The notes below the pieces were generated by a model. That model had not been told where the DNA came from and did not search any database. It worked only from the letters and a program-made list of their open reading frames with translations. Shown piece by piece: positions 29,069 through 38,405 of a stretch of 64,000 bases of DNA; position 1 is the stretch's first letter; each line of letters opens with the position of its first letter. The DNA comes from Alphaproteobacteria bacterium (GTDB lineage Bacteria > Pseudomonadota > Alphaproteobacteria > Caulobacterales > Hyphomonadaceae): NCBI GenBank assembly GCA_016125405.1, contig WGLW01000014.1, positions 50,945-114,944 of the forward strand, given 5' to 3'. Both the position numbers and the translations under genes were made by a program.

Positions 29069-29537
29069 GACTTACTCCATGTGATTGTTGGCCGCCCACA
29101 TGCGCTCGCGATGACTTTTGAATGGACCACGCCTCAGCCTTGAGCAGCGACAGCGCCACTTTCTCCACCGGCTTGGCGCCGTCAATCGGGGAGACCTGAG
29201 ACTTGTGACGTTTTCATTATTGTTGGTCGATGTGCAGCATTTCTGCATCACTCGCCTGAACGAAGGTTTAAATGCCCGTTAAAGTGCCCGCTTGAAGGAT
29301 TTTCGTCCCCCTTCCGTAGCGCGTCTCAAGGTCAGTTCAGGTAACATTACCTGAATAGTCATGTATTGGAATGTTCGACCCGGCCGGAAGCCGTGGCGAT
29401 GGAGAAATTTCCGTCGCTAGACCAGGAAGGCCCGTGGCCCAGCAGGCAGCTGTCTGCGCCGCGCCTGAGGGTGCTGGCGCCGGAGGGATGCCCGCGTATC
29501 CTTTCCGCGATCCGTGACCGCAGGGAGCCAGCTCGTC
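29069..29537. other. Divergent regulatory region: TonB-dependent receptor / glc operon
   Basis: About 470 bp between the receptor start and glcD, noticeably more AT-rich than its surroundings (for example GTGACGTTTTCATTATTG and GAAGGTTTAAATGCCCG). It must carry divergent promoters. The one clear element is the perfect palindrome at 29336-29355. I see no gene or RNA family in it. Confidence 0.6.
29336..29355. promoter_or_regulatory. Palindromic operator candidate
   Basis: A perfect inverted repeat, TTCAGGTAA and TTACCTGAA separated by CA, lies in the AT-rich divergent region about 180 bp upstream of glcD. A 20-bp two-fold symmetric site is the size expected for a TetR- or GntR-type dimer. No regulator gene adjoins it, so the protein that binds is unknown. 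Confidence 0.6.
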
Positions 29538-31028
29538 ATGTCCATCAGGATGCCTGAGCCTGACATCAGCATGATCCTGCGACGCCACGAAATCGCGTCG
29601 GTCCTGCGGTCGATCGTGCCCGAAGGCGTCATCGACGAGCCATCATCGCTGGCGCCCTACGAATGCGACGGTCTCACCGCGTATCGGCAACCTCCCATGC
29701 TGGCTGTGCTGCCGGAAACGACGGCGCAGGTTTCCGCAATCCTGCGATATTGCTTTGACGAGGGCGTCAGGGTCGTCCCGCGCGGAGCCGGAACCTCCTT
29801 GTCCGGAGGGGCGCTGCCGCTGGCCGACGGCGTCCTCCTCAGCATGACGCGATTCAACCGTGTCCTCGATATCGATTTCGACGACCGTGTTGCCGTCGTC
29901 CAACCTGGCGTCACCAATCTGGCGGTGAGTCAGGCGGTCGAGGCGGCAGGCTTCTATTACGCACCCGACCCGTCGAGCCAGATCGCCTGTTCGATCGGTG
30001 GCAATGTTGCGGAGAATTCCGGAGGCGTGCATTGCCTCAAATACGGTCTCACAACCAACAATGTCCTCGGCGTCGAACTGGTCCTGATGGACGGTGAAGT
30101 CGTGCGGCTCGGTGGGCGCCACCTCGACGCCAGCAGTCTGGACCTGCTCGGTCTGGTAACCGGCTCGGAAGGTCTTCTCGGCGTGGTCACCGAGGCGACT
30201 GTCCGGATTCTCCGAAAGCCTGAGACTGCTCAGGCTGTGCTCCTTGGATTTCCCACAGTCGAAGCGGCGGGGCAGTGCGTGGCGGAGGTTATATCGGGGG
30301 GGGTGGTGCCGGCTGGCATGGAGATGATGGACCGGCCGGCGATTCACGCCGCCGAGGCTTTTGTTCACGCGGGCTATCCGCTGGACGTCGAGGCCCTGCT
30401 GATCGTCGAGCTGGACGGGCCTTCAGCCGAGTGCGCCCACCTGACCGAAGAGGTGGTCGGCATCGCCCGCCGCAACGGCGCCACGACCGAGAGTATCTCC
30501 AGAAACGAGGAAGAGAGACTGCGAATGTGGGCCGGCCGAAAAGCGGCCTTTCCCGCGGTCGGGCGCATCACGCCGGACTATTACTGCATGGACGGCACCA
30601 TCCCGCGCCGCAGGCTCACCGAAGTGCTCTCGCGCATGAATGACATGTCAGAAAAATACGGCCTGCGTGTCGCCAACGTCTTCCATGCGGGCGACGGCAA
30701 CCTCCATCCGCTGATCATGTACGATGCGGGCAAGCCCGGCGAACTCGAGCGCGCGGAGGATTTCGGCGCGGATATCCTGCGGCTGTGCGTCGAGGTCGGG
30801 GGCGTTCTGACCGGCGAACACGGTGTTGGCGTCGAGAAGCGGGACCTGATGCCGGTGATGTTCAACGAGACCGATCTTGACTGCCAGCGCCGCATCAAGG
30901 CTGCATTCGATCCGGCGGGCCTGCTGAACCCTGGAAAGGTTTTCCCCTTGCTGCATCGCTGCGCCGAAGTGGGTCGGATGCACATCCACAACGGCGAGGT
31001 CCCGCATCCCGATCTTCCGCGTTTCTGA
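29538..31028 (+). CDS. glcD: Glycolate oxidase subunit GlcD (FAD-linked)
   Basis: 496 residues from ATG 29538; an upstream GTG at 29514 is possible. FAD-binding motifs (PCMH/VAO type) are VVPRGAGTSLSGGALPLADGVLLSM (~85-110), IGGNVAENSGGVHCLKYGLTTNNVLGVELVL and GLVTGSEGLLGVVTEATVRIL. The C-terminal oxidase cap contains VANVFHAGDGNLHPLIMYD and LTGEHGVGVEKRDLM. GlcDEF oxidises glycolate to glyoxylate and passes electrons to the respiratory chain. It is the first gene of glcDEF-glcG-glcB and overlaps glcE (TGATG). A D-lactate or 2-hydroxyglutarate dehydrogenase is excluded by the glcE/glcF/glcB context. Confidence 0.94.
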   Translation: MSIRMPEPDISMILRRHEIASVLRSIVPEGVIDEPSSLAPYECDGLTAYRQPPMLAVLPETTAQVSAILRYCFDEGVRVVPRGAGTSLSGGALPLADGVLLSMTRFNRVLDIDFDDRVAVVQPGVTNLAVSQAVEAAGFYYAPDPSSQIACSIGGNVAENSGGVHCLKYGLTTNNVLGVELVLMDGEVVRLGGRHLDASSLDLLGLVTGSEGLLGVVTEATVRILRKPETAQAVLLGFPTVEAAGQCVAEVISGGVVPAGMEMMDRPAIHAAEAFVHAGYPLDVEALLIVELDGPSAECAHLTEEVVGIARRNGATTESISRNEEERLRMWAGRKAAFPAVGRITPDYYCMDGTIPRRRLTEVLSRMNDMSEKYGLRVANVFHAGDGNLHPLIMYDAGKPGELERAEDFGADILRLCVEVGGVLTGEHGVGVEKRDLMPVMFNETDLDCQRRIKAAFDPAGLLNPGKVFPLLHRCAEVGRMHIHNGEVPHPDLPRF

Positions 31029-32212
31029 TGCCGGATGCTGATCCCATGATCCCGGCCGATGCGCGCGAGGCCGCCGAAATCCTTGCGGCCGCAACAGCGG
31101 ACCGTCGACCCGTCGCAATCTCCGGCGGCGGCTCAAAGGCTGGCGTCGGCCGGCCGGGAAGCGGCGCCGCGACGCTGTCGACAACGAGGCTCTCCGGCGT
31201 CATCGACTACGATCCTGCCGAACTCGTGCTGACGGCGCGGGCCGGAACGCGGCTCGATGAAATCGAGACGCTGGTGGCGGGCGAGGGCCAGATGCTGGCC
31301 TTCGAGCCGTTCGATTTCGGCCCGGTCTTTGGCCGGGCGTCCGGCGCTTCGACACTCGGCGGAGTGGTTGGCGCAGGGATCGCCGGATCGCGGCGCCTGT
31401 CGGCCGGGAATGTGCGCGACCATGTGCTGGGATTTTCCGCCGTCAGCGGACGTGGCGACATCTTCAAGGCCGGTGGGCGGGTCGTGAAGAATGTCACGGG
31501 CTATGATGTCTCCAAGGTGATGGCTGGGTCCTGGGGGCGGCTGGCGCTGCTGACCGAGATCACGCTGAAGGTCTTGCCGCGCCCCCGCGAGACGCTGACG
31601 CTCGCGCTGCGCGGGTTGCCGCTCGATCCCGCGATGAAGGCGATCGCCGAAGTCATGCGCTCCCAGGCCGAACTTGCCGCCGCCGCCCACATACCGGCGG
31701 ACGAATCTTCGCTCACGTTGTTCCGGCTCGAGGGCGTTGCGCCGTCGGTCGAGGCGCGCGCAAAGCTGGTTTCGGATGTTCTCTCTGACGTCAGTCATCT
31801 TGAACGGTTGCCGGCAGAGGACGCGAGCGCGCTCTGGGCGTCGGTGCGCGACGCCAGCCGGCTGGGGCAGGGCGGACCAAACGACGCGCAGTGGCGCATC
31901 AGCCTGCCGCTGTCAGCCGGCGGTGCGGTCGCGGCTGCAGTGACGGAGGCTGGCGGGCGGGCTTTGATCGACTGGGCCGGCGGCCTCGTCTGGGCGCTGG
32001 CGCCGCCGGATCTTGCGCCGGTCACCGTTCGCGAGCTGGCAGCGGAGGCGGGCGGAGACGCCCTTCTGGTGCGTGCGCCCGAAACATTGCGCCAGACCGT
32101 TCCCGCGCTTCATCCTCCTGCGCCCGGCGTCGCCGCTCTGGAGGCGCGGGTGCGCGCCGCATTCGATCCGGCGGGCATACTCGATCCCCATCGCTTCGGG
32201 GCTGGCGCATGA
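31028..32212 (+). CDS. glcE: Glycolate oxidase subunit GlcE (FAD-binding)
   Basis: 394 residues. It is a second, shorter FAD-binding subunit with RPVAISGGGSKAGVGRPG, STTRLSGVIDYDPAELVLTARAGTRLDEIE, STLGGVVGAGIAGSRRLSAGNVRDHVLGF and GGRVVKNVTGYDVSKVMAGSWGRLALLTEITLKVLPRP. It is needed with GlcD and GlcF for glycolate oxidation at the membrane. The start overlaps the glcD stop, and the stop overlaps the glcF start (ATGA), so all three subunits are translationally coupled. Confidence 0.93.
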   Translation: MPDADPMIPADAREAAEILAAATADRRPVAISGGGSKAGVGRPGSGAATLSTTRLSGVIDYDPAELVLTARAGTRLDEIETLVAGEGQMLAFEPFDFGPVFGRASGASTLGGVVGAGIAGSRRLSAGNVRDHVLGFSAVSGRGDIFKAGGRVVKNVTGYDVSKVMAGSWGRLALLTEITLKVLPRPRETLTLALRGLPLDPAMKAIAEVMRSQAELAAAAHIPADESSLTLFRLEGVAPSVEARAKLVSDVLSDVSHLERLPAEDASALWASVRDASRLGQGGPNDAQWRISLPLSAGGAVAAAVTEAGGRALIDWAGGLVWALAPPDLAPVTVRELAAEAGGDALLVRAPETLRQTVPALHPPAPGVAALEARVRAAFDPAGILDPHRFGAGA

Positions 32213-33537
32213 AGACCGAATTCACATCCGAACAGCTTGCCGATCCCGCGACCGCGACATCCGCCGGCGCCATTCGCGCCTGCGTTCACTGCGGCTTCTG
32301 TACGGCGACGTGCCCGACCTATGTGCTGAACGGCGATGAGCGCGACAGTCCGCGCGGCCGCATCTATCTGATGAAAGCCATGCTGGAGACCGGCGCCGCG
32401 CCGACGCCGGATGTCGTGCGCCACATCGACCGCTGCCTAACCTGCCTTGGCTGCGTCACGACCTGCCCATCCGGCGTCGACTACCTGCATCTCGTCGAAC
32501 ATGCCCGGGCGCACATCGAGACAACCTACCAGCGCCCGCTGCGCGAACGGCTGTTGCGCTGGACGATCGCAAAAGTTCTGCCGTGGCGGCGGCGCTTCGC
32601 GCTGGCGCTGCGCCTCGGACGCCTGGCGGCGCCGCTGACGGATGTGCTTCAGCGGTCGGCCTTCACGCGCCCGCTGGCGACGATGCTTGAGCTGGCGCAG
32701 GAAAACGCCCCGCGGCCTGCGGCGACAACCGATGCGCCATGCGCCGCGCAGCGCCGGGGCCGGGTGATCGTGCAGCAGGGATGCGCCGAGCCGGTACTGC
32801 GTCCGGAATTCCGCGCAGCGGCGGTCCGGTTGCTCAATCGCACCGGATATGATGTCCGCTTTGCTCCAGGGGAGGGCTGTTGCGGCGCGCTGGTTCACCA
32901 CATGGGCCGCGAAGCCGAAGGGCTTGGCTTCATCCGCCGCAATGTCGATGTCTGGAGCCGCGAGATCGACGCGGGCGGTATCGACGCCATCCTCGTCACG
33001 GCGTCTGGCTGCGGCGCGACGATCAAGGATTATGGCTTTTTGCTGCGCAATGACCCGGCCTATGCGGCGCGGGCAGCACGCATATCGGCGCTGGCGAAGG
33101 ACATCAGCGAACTTCTGGACGCCAGCTCGCTTCCGCCACGTGTGAACACACCCCCCATTCGCGTCGCCTATCACGCCGCCTGTTCGCTGCAGCACGGGCA
33201 GAAGATTGTGACCCAGCCCAAACATCTGCTGGAAGCCGCCGGGTTTTCCGTGGTCACGCCAACCGAGGCGCACATGTGCTGCGGATCGGCGGGCGCCTAT
33301 TCCATCCTTCAGCCCGAAATCGCGGACCGTCTTGGCGCCCGCAAGACTGAAAGACTGGAAGCTTTGTCTCCGGACGTGATAGCTACCGGGAACATCGGCT
33401 GCGCGGTCCATATCGGTGCGCGCAGCCACGTGCCCGTCGTGCATGTCGTTGAACTTCTCGACTGGGCGACGGGCGGGCCCGCACCGGCCGCACTGAAGAT
33501 CGGGAAGGAAACTGGGACGCATGCCGCTGACGCTTGA
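32209..33537 (+). CDS. glcF: Glycolate oxidase iron-sulfur subunit GlcF
   Basis: 442 residues from ATG 32209. Two ferredoxin-like 4Fe-4S motifs lie near the N-terminus: CVHCGFCTATCP (~25-36) and CLTCLGCVTTCP (~76-87). Two CCG domains follow, with EGCCGALVHHMGREAEG and HMCCGSAGAYSILQPEIA. It carries electrons from the flavin subunits to the quinone pool. It begins in the glcE stop and ends 17 bp inside glcG. Confidence 0.95.
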   Translation: MKTEFTSEQLADPATATSAGAIRACVHCGFCTATCPTYVLNGDERDSPRGRIYLMKAMLETGAAPTPDVVRHIDRCLTCLGCVTTCPSGVDYLHLVEHARAHIETTYQRPLRERLLRWTIAKVLPWRRRFALALRLGRLAAPLTDVLQRSAFTRPLATMLELAQENAPRPAATTDAPCAAQRRGRVIVQQGCAEPVLRPEFRAAAVRLLNRTGYDVRFAPGEGCCGALVHHMGREAEGLGFIRRNVDVWSREIDAGGIDAILVTASGCGATIKDYGFLLRNDPAYAARAARISALAKDISELLDASSLPPRVNTPPIRVAYHAACSLQHGQKIVTQPKHLLEAAGFSVVTPTEAHMCCGSAGAYSILQPEIADRLGARKTERLEALSPDVIATGNIGCAVHIGARSHVPVVHVVELLDWATGGPAPAALKIGKETGTHAADA

Positions 33538-33946
33538 ACAGGCCAACACGATCATATCCGCCGGGTTCGACATGGCGAAGGCGCTTGGGCTCAAGCCGGT
33601 CTGCATCGCGGTGCTCGATCCGGGCGGACACGTTGTCTCACTGCAGCGGCAGGACGGCGCCTCGAACCTTCGCCCGCAGATGGCGACCGGCAAGGCCTCC
33701 AGCGCGCTGGCGCTGGGCATGTCGTCCCGCCGGATCGGTGAGATGGCGCAGGAGCGGCCAAGCCTGATTGCGTCGCTGGGGCCTATCTCGCAGGCAGGCA
33801 TGATCCCGGCGGCGGGCGGCGTGCTGGTCGCCGGACCGGATGGCGCACTTCTCGGCGCCGTGGGCGTGACCGGCGACACGTCCGACAATGACGAAAAGTG
33901 CGCCATCGCTGGCGTGGAGGCGGCCGGGCTGGCCGTCCGGGCCTGA
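33521..33946 (+). CDS. glcG: GlcG/HbpS-family protein
   Basis: 141 residues, full length for the GlcG/HbpS fold (DUF336). Landmarks are [58 protein letters not shown] and [38 protein letters not shown]. HbpS binds haem; GlcG has no proven activity but is regularly encoded in glycolate operons. It overlaps glcF by 17 bp and precedes malate synthase by 13 bp. A role in haem or cofactor handling or degradation of intermediates is possible but unproven. Confidence 0.9.
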   Translation: MPLTLEQANTIISAGFDMAKALGLKPVCIAVLDPGGHVVSLQRQDGASNLRPQMATGKASSALALGMSSRRIGEMAQERPSLIASLGPISQAGMIPAAGGVLVAGPDGALLGAVGVTGDTSDNDEKCAIAGVEAAGLAVRA

Positions 33947-33959
33947 CGGGAGCGCGATG

Positions 33960-36098
33960 ATGGCAGACCGTCTGACGCGCGCCGGGCTCAGCGTTGCATC
34001 GTCGCTTGTCGATTTCATCGAGCAGCGCGCCCTGCCGGGAACCGGCATTGAGGCGAAGGTTTTCTGGGAAGGGCTCGCTGGTCTGCTCACGCGCTTCACG
34101 CCTGACAACCGTGCGCTGCTGGCCACGCGCGATGCGCTTCAGGCCCGGATCGACGCCTGGCACGGGGAACGGCGCGGTCTGCCGATCATCCAGTCCGAGT
34201 ATCAGCCCTTCTTGCGCGAGATCGGCTATCTCGTGGAGGAACCCGCAAGCGTTGGCGTGACCACAAAGAATGTCGATCCGGAAGTCGCGACGATGGCCGG
34301 GCCGCAGCTGGTCGTTCCGGTGCTCAACGCGCGCTTTCTGCTCAACGCCGCGAATGCGCGCTGGGGCAGTCTTTACGACGCACTCTACGGAACCGATGCG
34401 GTGCCGGGGTCGGCGAAGCCCGGCGGCTATGATGCGGCGCGCGGCGAAAAGGTGATCGCGTGGGCGAAGGCTTTTCTGGACGAAGCAGTTCCACTCGCCT
34501 CGGGAAGCCATGCCGACGTTACCGGATGGCGCGTGGTCGATGGCGCGCTTGAGCCTCGCTTGCGCGACCCGTCTGCCTTCGCCGGCTATCGCGGCGATCC
34601 GGCGGCGCCGGATGCGATCCTGCTTCGCCACCACGGGCTCGGTGTGGAGCTTGTGATCGATCGCACCCATCCGGTGGGGCGGACCGATCCGGCGGGCCTC
34701 GCCGATGTCATTCTGGAATCCGCGCTGACGACGATTGTCGATCTTGAGGATTCGGTCGCGGCGGTGGATGCGGAGGACAAGGTCGCGGCCTACGCCAACT
34801 GGCTGGGCGTGATGCGCGGCGATCTGGAGGCCACGTTCGAGAAGGGCGGGCGAACGATGACGCGCCGGATGGAGGATGACCGCATCTGGCGCGCGCCTGC
34901 GGACGGGCGCGCGTTCGCCGTTCCGGGCCGTGCGCTGCTGTTCGTGCGGACGGTGGGCCATCTGATGACAACGCCTGCCGTGCTGATGGCCGATGGAAGC
35001 GAGGCATTCGAGGGTCTGCTGGATGCAATGGTCGTCAGCCTGTGCGCGCTGCACGATCTCAAGGGGCTCGGAAAATTCCGCAACAGCCCGGCCGGGTCGG
35101 TCTATATCGTGAAGCCGAAGATGCACGGGCCGGACGAGGCGGCGTTCGCCAACCGGGTATTCGACGCGGTGGAGGATGCGCTCTGCCTGTCGCGGAACAC
35201 GCTGAAGCTCGGCCTGATGGACGAGGAGCGCCGCACGTCCGCCAACCTTGCGGCGTGCATCGCAGCGGTGAAGGACCGTATTGTCTTCATCAACACCGGC
35301 TTTCTCGATCGCACCGGCGATGAAATCCACACCTCGATGGAAGCCGGCGCCATGGTCCGCAAGGCGGAGATGAAGTCCGCTGCCTGGATCAGCGCCTACG
35401 AGGACCGCAATGTGCGGATAGGCCTGGCCTGCGGGCTGGCGGGCCGCGGCCAGATCGGCAAGGGCATGTGGGCGGCGCCAGACCGCATGGCCGACATGCT
35501 GGCGCAGAAGATCGCGCATCCGAGGTCCGGCGCCGCCACCGCCTGGGCGCCGAGCCCGACCGCCGCGACCCTGCACGCCACGCACTATCATCTGGTCGAC
35601 GTCGCGGAGCGCCAGCGCGTGATCGCCGGCGAAGCTGTTCCCTCGCTCGACCTCCTTCTGACTGTTCCGCTGCATCACGGCGGCAACTGGTCCGCGGAGG
35701 AAATCCGCGAAGAGTTGCGAAACAATGCGCAAGGCATTCTCGGTTATGTCGTGCGCTGGATCGATCAGGGTGTCGGTTGCTCGAAAGTGCCGGACATCCA
35801 CGATATCGGGCTGATGGAGGACCGCGCGACGCTGCGCATCTCGTCCCAGCACATCGCCAACTGGCTGCGCCATGGCGTGTGTTCGAAGGCGGATGTCGAG
35901 GCGGCGTTGTTCGAGATGGCGGCGAAAGTGGATGCGCAGAATGCCGGGGATCCGGCCTACACGCCGATGGCGCTGGACCCTGAAGCGAGCCTCGCCTTCC
36001 AGGCGGCGCGGGCGCTGGTATTCGAGGGCGCCAGCCAGCCGAACGGCTATACGGAGCCGCTGCTGCACAAATTCCGCGCCGAGGCGAAGGCGCGCTAG
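33960..36098 (+). CDS. glcB: Malate synthase G
   Basis: 712 residues, the length of isoform G. I chose ATG 33960, seven bases after GGGAG; ATG 33957 is adjacent. It condenses glyoxylate with acetyl-CoA to malate. Landmarks are [44 protein letters not shown] (catalytic Asp/Glu block), [62 protein letters not shown] and [19 protein letters not shown]. It takes the product of GlcDEF into central metabolism. Its stop overlaps the converging phospholipase gene by 4 bp. Confidence 0.96.
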   Translation: MADRLTRAGLSVASSLVDFIEQRALPGTGIEAKVFWEGLAGLLTRFTPDNRALLATRDALQARIDAWHGERRGLPIIQSEYQPFLREIGYLVEEPASVGVTTKNVDPEVATMAGPQLVVPVLNARFLLNAANARWGSLYDALYGTDAVPGSAKPGGYDAARGEKVIAWAKAFLDEAVPLASGSHADVTGWRVVDGALEPRLRDPSAFAGYRGDPAAPDAILLRHHGLGVELVIDRTHPVGRTDPAGLADVILESALTTIVDLEDSVAAVDAEDKVAAYANWLGVMRGDLEATFEKGGRTMTRRMEDDRIWRAPADGRAFAVPGRALLFVRTVGHLMTTPAVLMADGSEAFEGLLDAMVVSLCALHDLKGLGKFRNSPAGSVYIVKPKMHGPDEAAFANRVFDAVEDALCLSRNTLKLGLMDEERRTSANLAACIAAVKDRIVFINTGFLDRTGDEIHTSMEAGAMVRKAEMKSAAWISAYEDRNVRIGLACGLAGRGQIGKGMWAAPDRMADMLAQKIAHPRSGAATAWAPSPTAATLHATHYHLVDVAERQRVIAGEAVPSLDLLLTVPLHHGGNWSAEEIREELRNNAQGILGYVVRWIDQGVGCSKVPDIHDIGLMEDRATLRISSQHIANWLRHGVCSKADVEAALFEMAAKVDAQNAGDPAYTPMALDPEASLAFQAARALVFEGASQPNGYTEPLLHKFRAEAKAR

Positions 36099-38209
36099 GT
36101 CTGCCGCATGATCGCAGCGCCGGTTATGGCCGGATCGGTGATGGAATCCGCACCGGTCTCGATCCGTCCGGCCATGCGGTGCAACCAGGCGTCGCCGTCT
36201 GCCGGTCGAAGCGTCACATCATACCAGCCGTGGCTGGCCTTGAGGTCGAGTGCTGATTTCCAGTCGCCGGGCGCCGGTTTCAGCGTGACCGTAGCGGATT
36301 TGCCTTTGCCATAGGCGTTGTGGACGAGCGTGACGCGCAGGGGCTCACTGGTGCGGTTGAGCACTGTCGCGGCGCCGTTCTTTCCTTTCACGGCAAGAGC
36401 GAGGAACAGCGGCGCGCCGGCCCCCCGACCGGCATAGTGCCGGTGGAAGCCGTTCGGCCCGAGCAGCCAGAGATCGTAAACCTCGTTCGGCCAGTCGCCC
36501 CGGACCACCTTGCCTGGTTCGACCGTGTAGCGGCGCGGTCCCTGATCAAGGCGCAAACGGTCGTAGACGTGAATGACGGCAGCGGACTGACCGGCGTTCC
36601 GGATGATCAGACGAACCGTGTCGCCCTCGATCTCGTCCGTCACCGAGATGTCGTAGGGCAGCGCCCGCGACGGGCGCACGCCGGCCGCCTGAACCGGGGC
36701 CGCGGGCTCGGCCGGCGTTGGCGGCATGGTGCGGCCGGGGAGGGCGGCGGCGCGGGCAGCGTCAGCCGCGGTCGCGGGCAGGTTGGCGGGGAAGGGCTTC
36801 TCGTTGGGCGTCTTGAAATCGAACGCGCTGGTGAGATCGCCACAGACCGCGCGGCGCCACGGCGTGATGTTGGGCTCTTCCACGCCGAAGCGCGCCTCGA
36901 GGAAGCGGATCACGGACGTGTGGTCGAAGACCTGTGAGTTGACCCAGCCGCCCCGGCTCCAGGGCGAGATGACATACATCGGCACGCGTGGGCCGAGGCC
37001 ATAGGGCCGGCCCATCAGGGCGTCGCGCTCGGCGCCCGGATCGGCGGGGCTGCGGACAAGGTGATATTCGCCCGCCGTGTCGACCGTGGATGCGCCCAAC
37101 AGTTCGCCTGTCTCGTCCCTGCCGGGCGGCGCGGGCGGCGGGACGTGATCGAAGAAGCCGTCGTTTTCGTCGAACGTCACCAGCAGCACGGTCTTAGCCC
37201 AGACCTTGGGATCGGCGGTCAGCGCGTCGATCACCCGCGCCGTATAGTCCGCGCCCTGCGCAGGGCTGGACGGACCCGGATGCTCGGAATCCTTCGCCGG
37301 AGAAATCACCCACGACACCTGCGGCAGTTTTCCGGCCAGCACGTCTGCCTTCAGCACATCGAGGTGTTGTGTCGAGAGGCCGCGCGCGGCGAGTTGCGGG
37401 TCTGCGCCTTCGCCCCTGGCGAGGCTTTCGCGATAGGCCTGAAAGCCGATCAGCGGGTTGTCGCCGAAATTGTCAGCCATGTCCTCGTAGATGCGCCAGT
37501 CGATCCCCGCCGCCTGCAGCCGCTCCGAATAGGTTGTCCAGCGATAGGCGTTGGCGGCCTTGTCCGTGGGGTTTTTCGGAAGGTGATCGTGCGTGTTCGA
37601 TATCGAGGGTCCGCCGCCCTTGCCCTCGCCGTCGTTCGTGCCGGTCCAGAGAAAGAGCCGGTTGGTGTTGGTGCCGCCCTGGAAGGAGCAGTGATAGGCG
37701 TCGCAGAGCGTGAAGGCGTCGGCGAGCGCATACTGGAATGGGATGTCCGCCTTCTCGTAATGGCCCATGGCGTGCGCGCCCTTGGCTGCCGCCCAGTGGC
37801 CCATGCGGCCATTGTCCCAGGCGCCCTGCGCATCGGCCCAGTTGTGCGGCGTTCCTTCGACGCGCATCAGCTCGAACGATTTCGCCGTGTTGAGCGCAAA
37901 GGGCGCCACCAGCGCCGGCCCGCCCTTGTCCGTTGCGTTGGCCTGCGTCCAGACGTTGGCTCCGGTCCGGCCCGCGCTATCCGCCACGGGAACCGGAAAC
38001 CGGTCTCCAAATCCGCGGACGCCGTTCATCGTCCCGAAATAGTGATCGAACGAGCGGTTCTCCTGCATCAGGATCACCACGTGTTCGACGTCCTTGATCG
38101 TGCCGGTGCGCACATGCGCGTCGATCGTCACAGCGCGGGCGAGCGCCGGCGGCAGGGCGAGAGCGGCGGCGCTGGCGCCCAGAAATGTGCGGCGGTTCAG
38201 TCTGGTCAT
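36095..38209 (-). CDS. Tat-exported phospholipase C-type phosphoesterase
   Basis: 704 residues. The N-terminus [22 protein letters not shown] is a twin-arginine signal. The phosphoesterase (AcpA/PLC) domain shows [28 protein letters not shown] (metal site), [23 protein letters not shown] (contains the nucleophile Thr), [31 protein letters not shown] and [16 protein letters not shown]. Two beta-rich C-terminal domains follow, as in the Pseudomonas PlcH/PlcN group. It hydrolyses phosphocholine lipids or related phosphodiesters in the periplasm or outside, releasing phosphate and choline. It is divergent from the amidase gene at 38406. Confidence 0.9.
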   Translation of the reverse strand: MTRLNRRTFLGASAAALALPPALARAVTIDAHVRTGTIKDVEHVVILMQENRSFDHYFGTMNGVRGFGDRFPVPVADSAGRTGANVWTQANATDKGGPALVAPFALNTAKSFELMRVEGTPHNWADAQGAWDNGRMGHWAAAKGAHAMGHYEKADIPFQYALADAFTLCDAYHCSFQGGTNTNRLFLWTGTNDGEGKGGGPSISNTHDHLPKNPTDKAANAYRWTTYSERLQAAGIDWRIYEDMADNFGDNPLIGFQAYRESLARGEGADPQLAARGLSTQHLDVLKADVLAGKLPQVSWVISPAKDSEHPGPSSPAQGADYTARVIDALTADPKVWAKTVLLVTFDENDGFFDHVPPPAPPGRDETGELLGASTVDTAGEYHLVRSPADPGAERDALMGRPYGLGPRVPMYVISPWSRGGWVNSQVFDHTSVIRFLEARFGVEEPNITPWRRAVCGDLTSAFDFKTPNEKPFPANLPATAADAARAAALPGRTMPPTPAEPAAPVQAAGVRPSRALPYDISVTDEIEGDTVRLIIRNAGQSAAVIHVYDRLRLDQGPRRYTVEPGKVVRGDWPNEVYDLWLLGPNGFHRHYAGRGAGAPLFLALAVKGKNGAATVLNRTSEPLRVTLVHNAYGKGKSATVTLKPAPGDWKSALDLKASHGWYDVTLRPADGDAWLHRMAGRIETGADSITDPAITGAAIMRQT

Positions 38210-38405
38210 GGCAAGCCCTCGGCCCGGCAGGCGCTGGTCAGCGGACAGGCATCACGCCACGTCTGGAGCGAAACGCCAAGAGAGGGTCCGCTCCTGCTTT
38301 GACAAGCCATGCCGCCAACCGCACCCTTGGCGCCGGCCGACGACAGAATGATGACGCCGGAAGGCGGTCCCGGGAAATCGGGCCACAGGCGAGGGGAGAG
38401 CGGCG

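Noticed and set aside
37061..38302. 413-codon plus-strand frame opposite the phospholipase gene
   Set aside because: The opposing frame carries a Tat signal and full phosphoesterase motifs; this frame has none.
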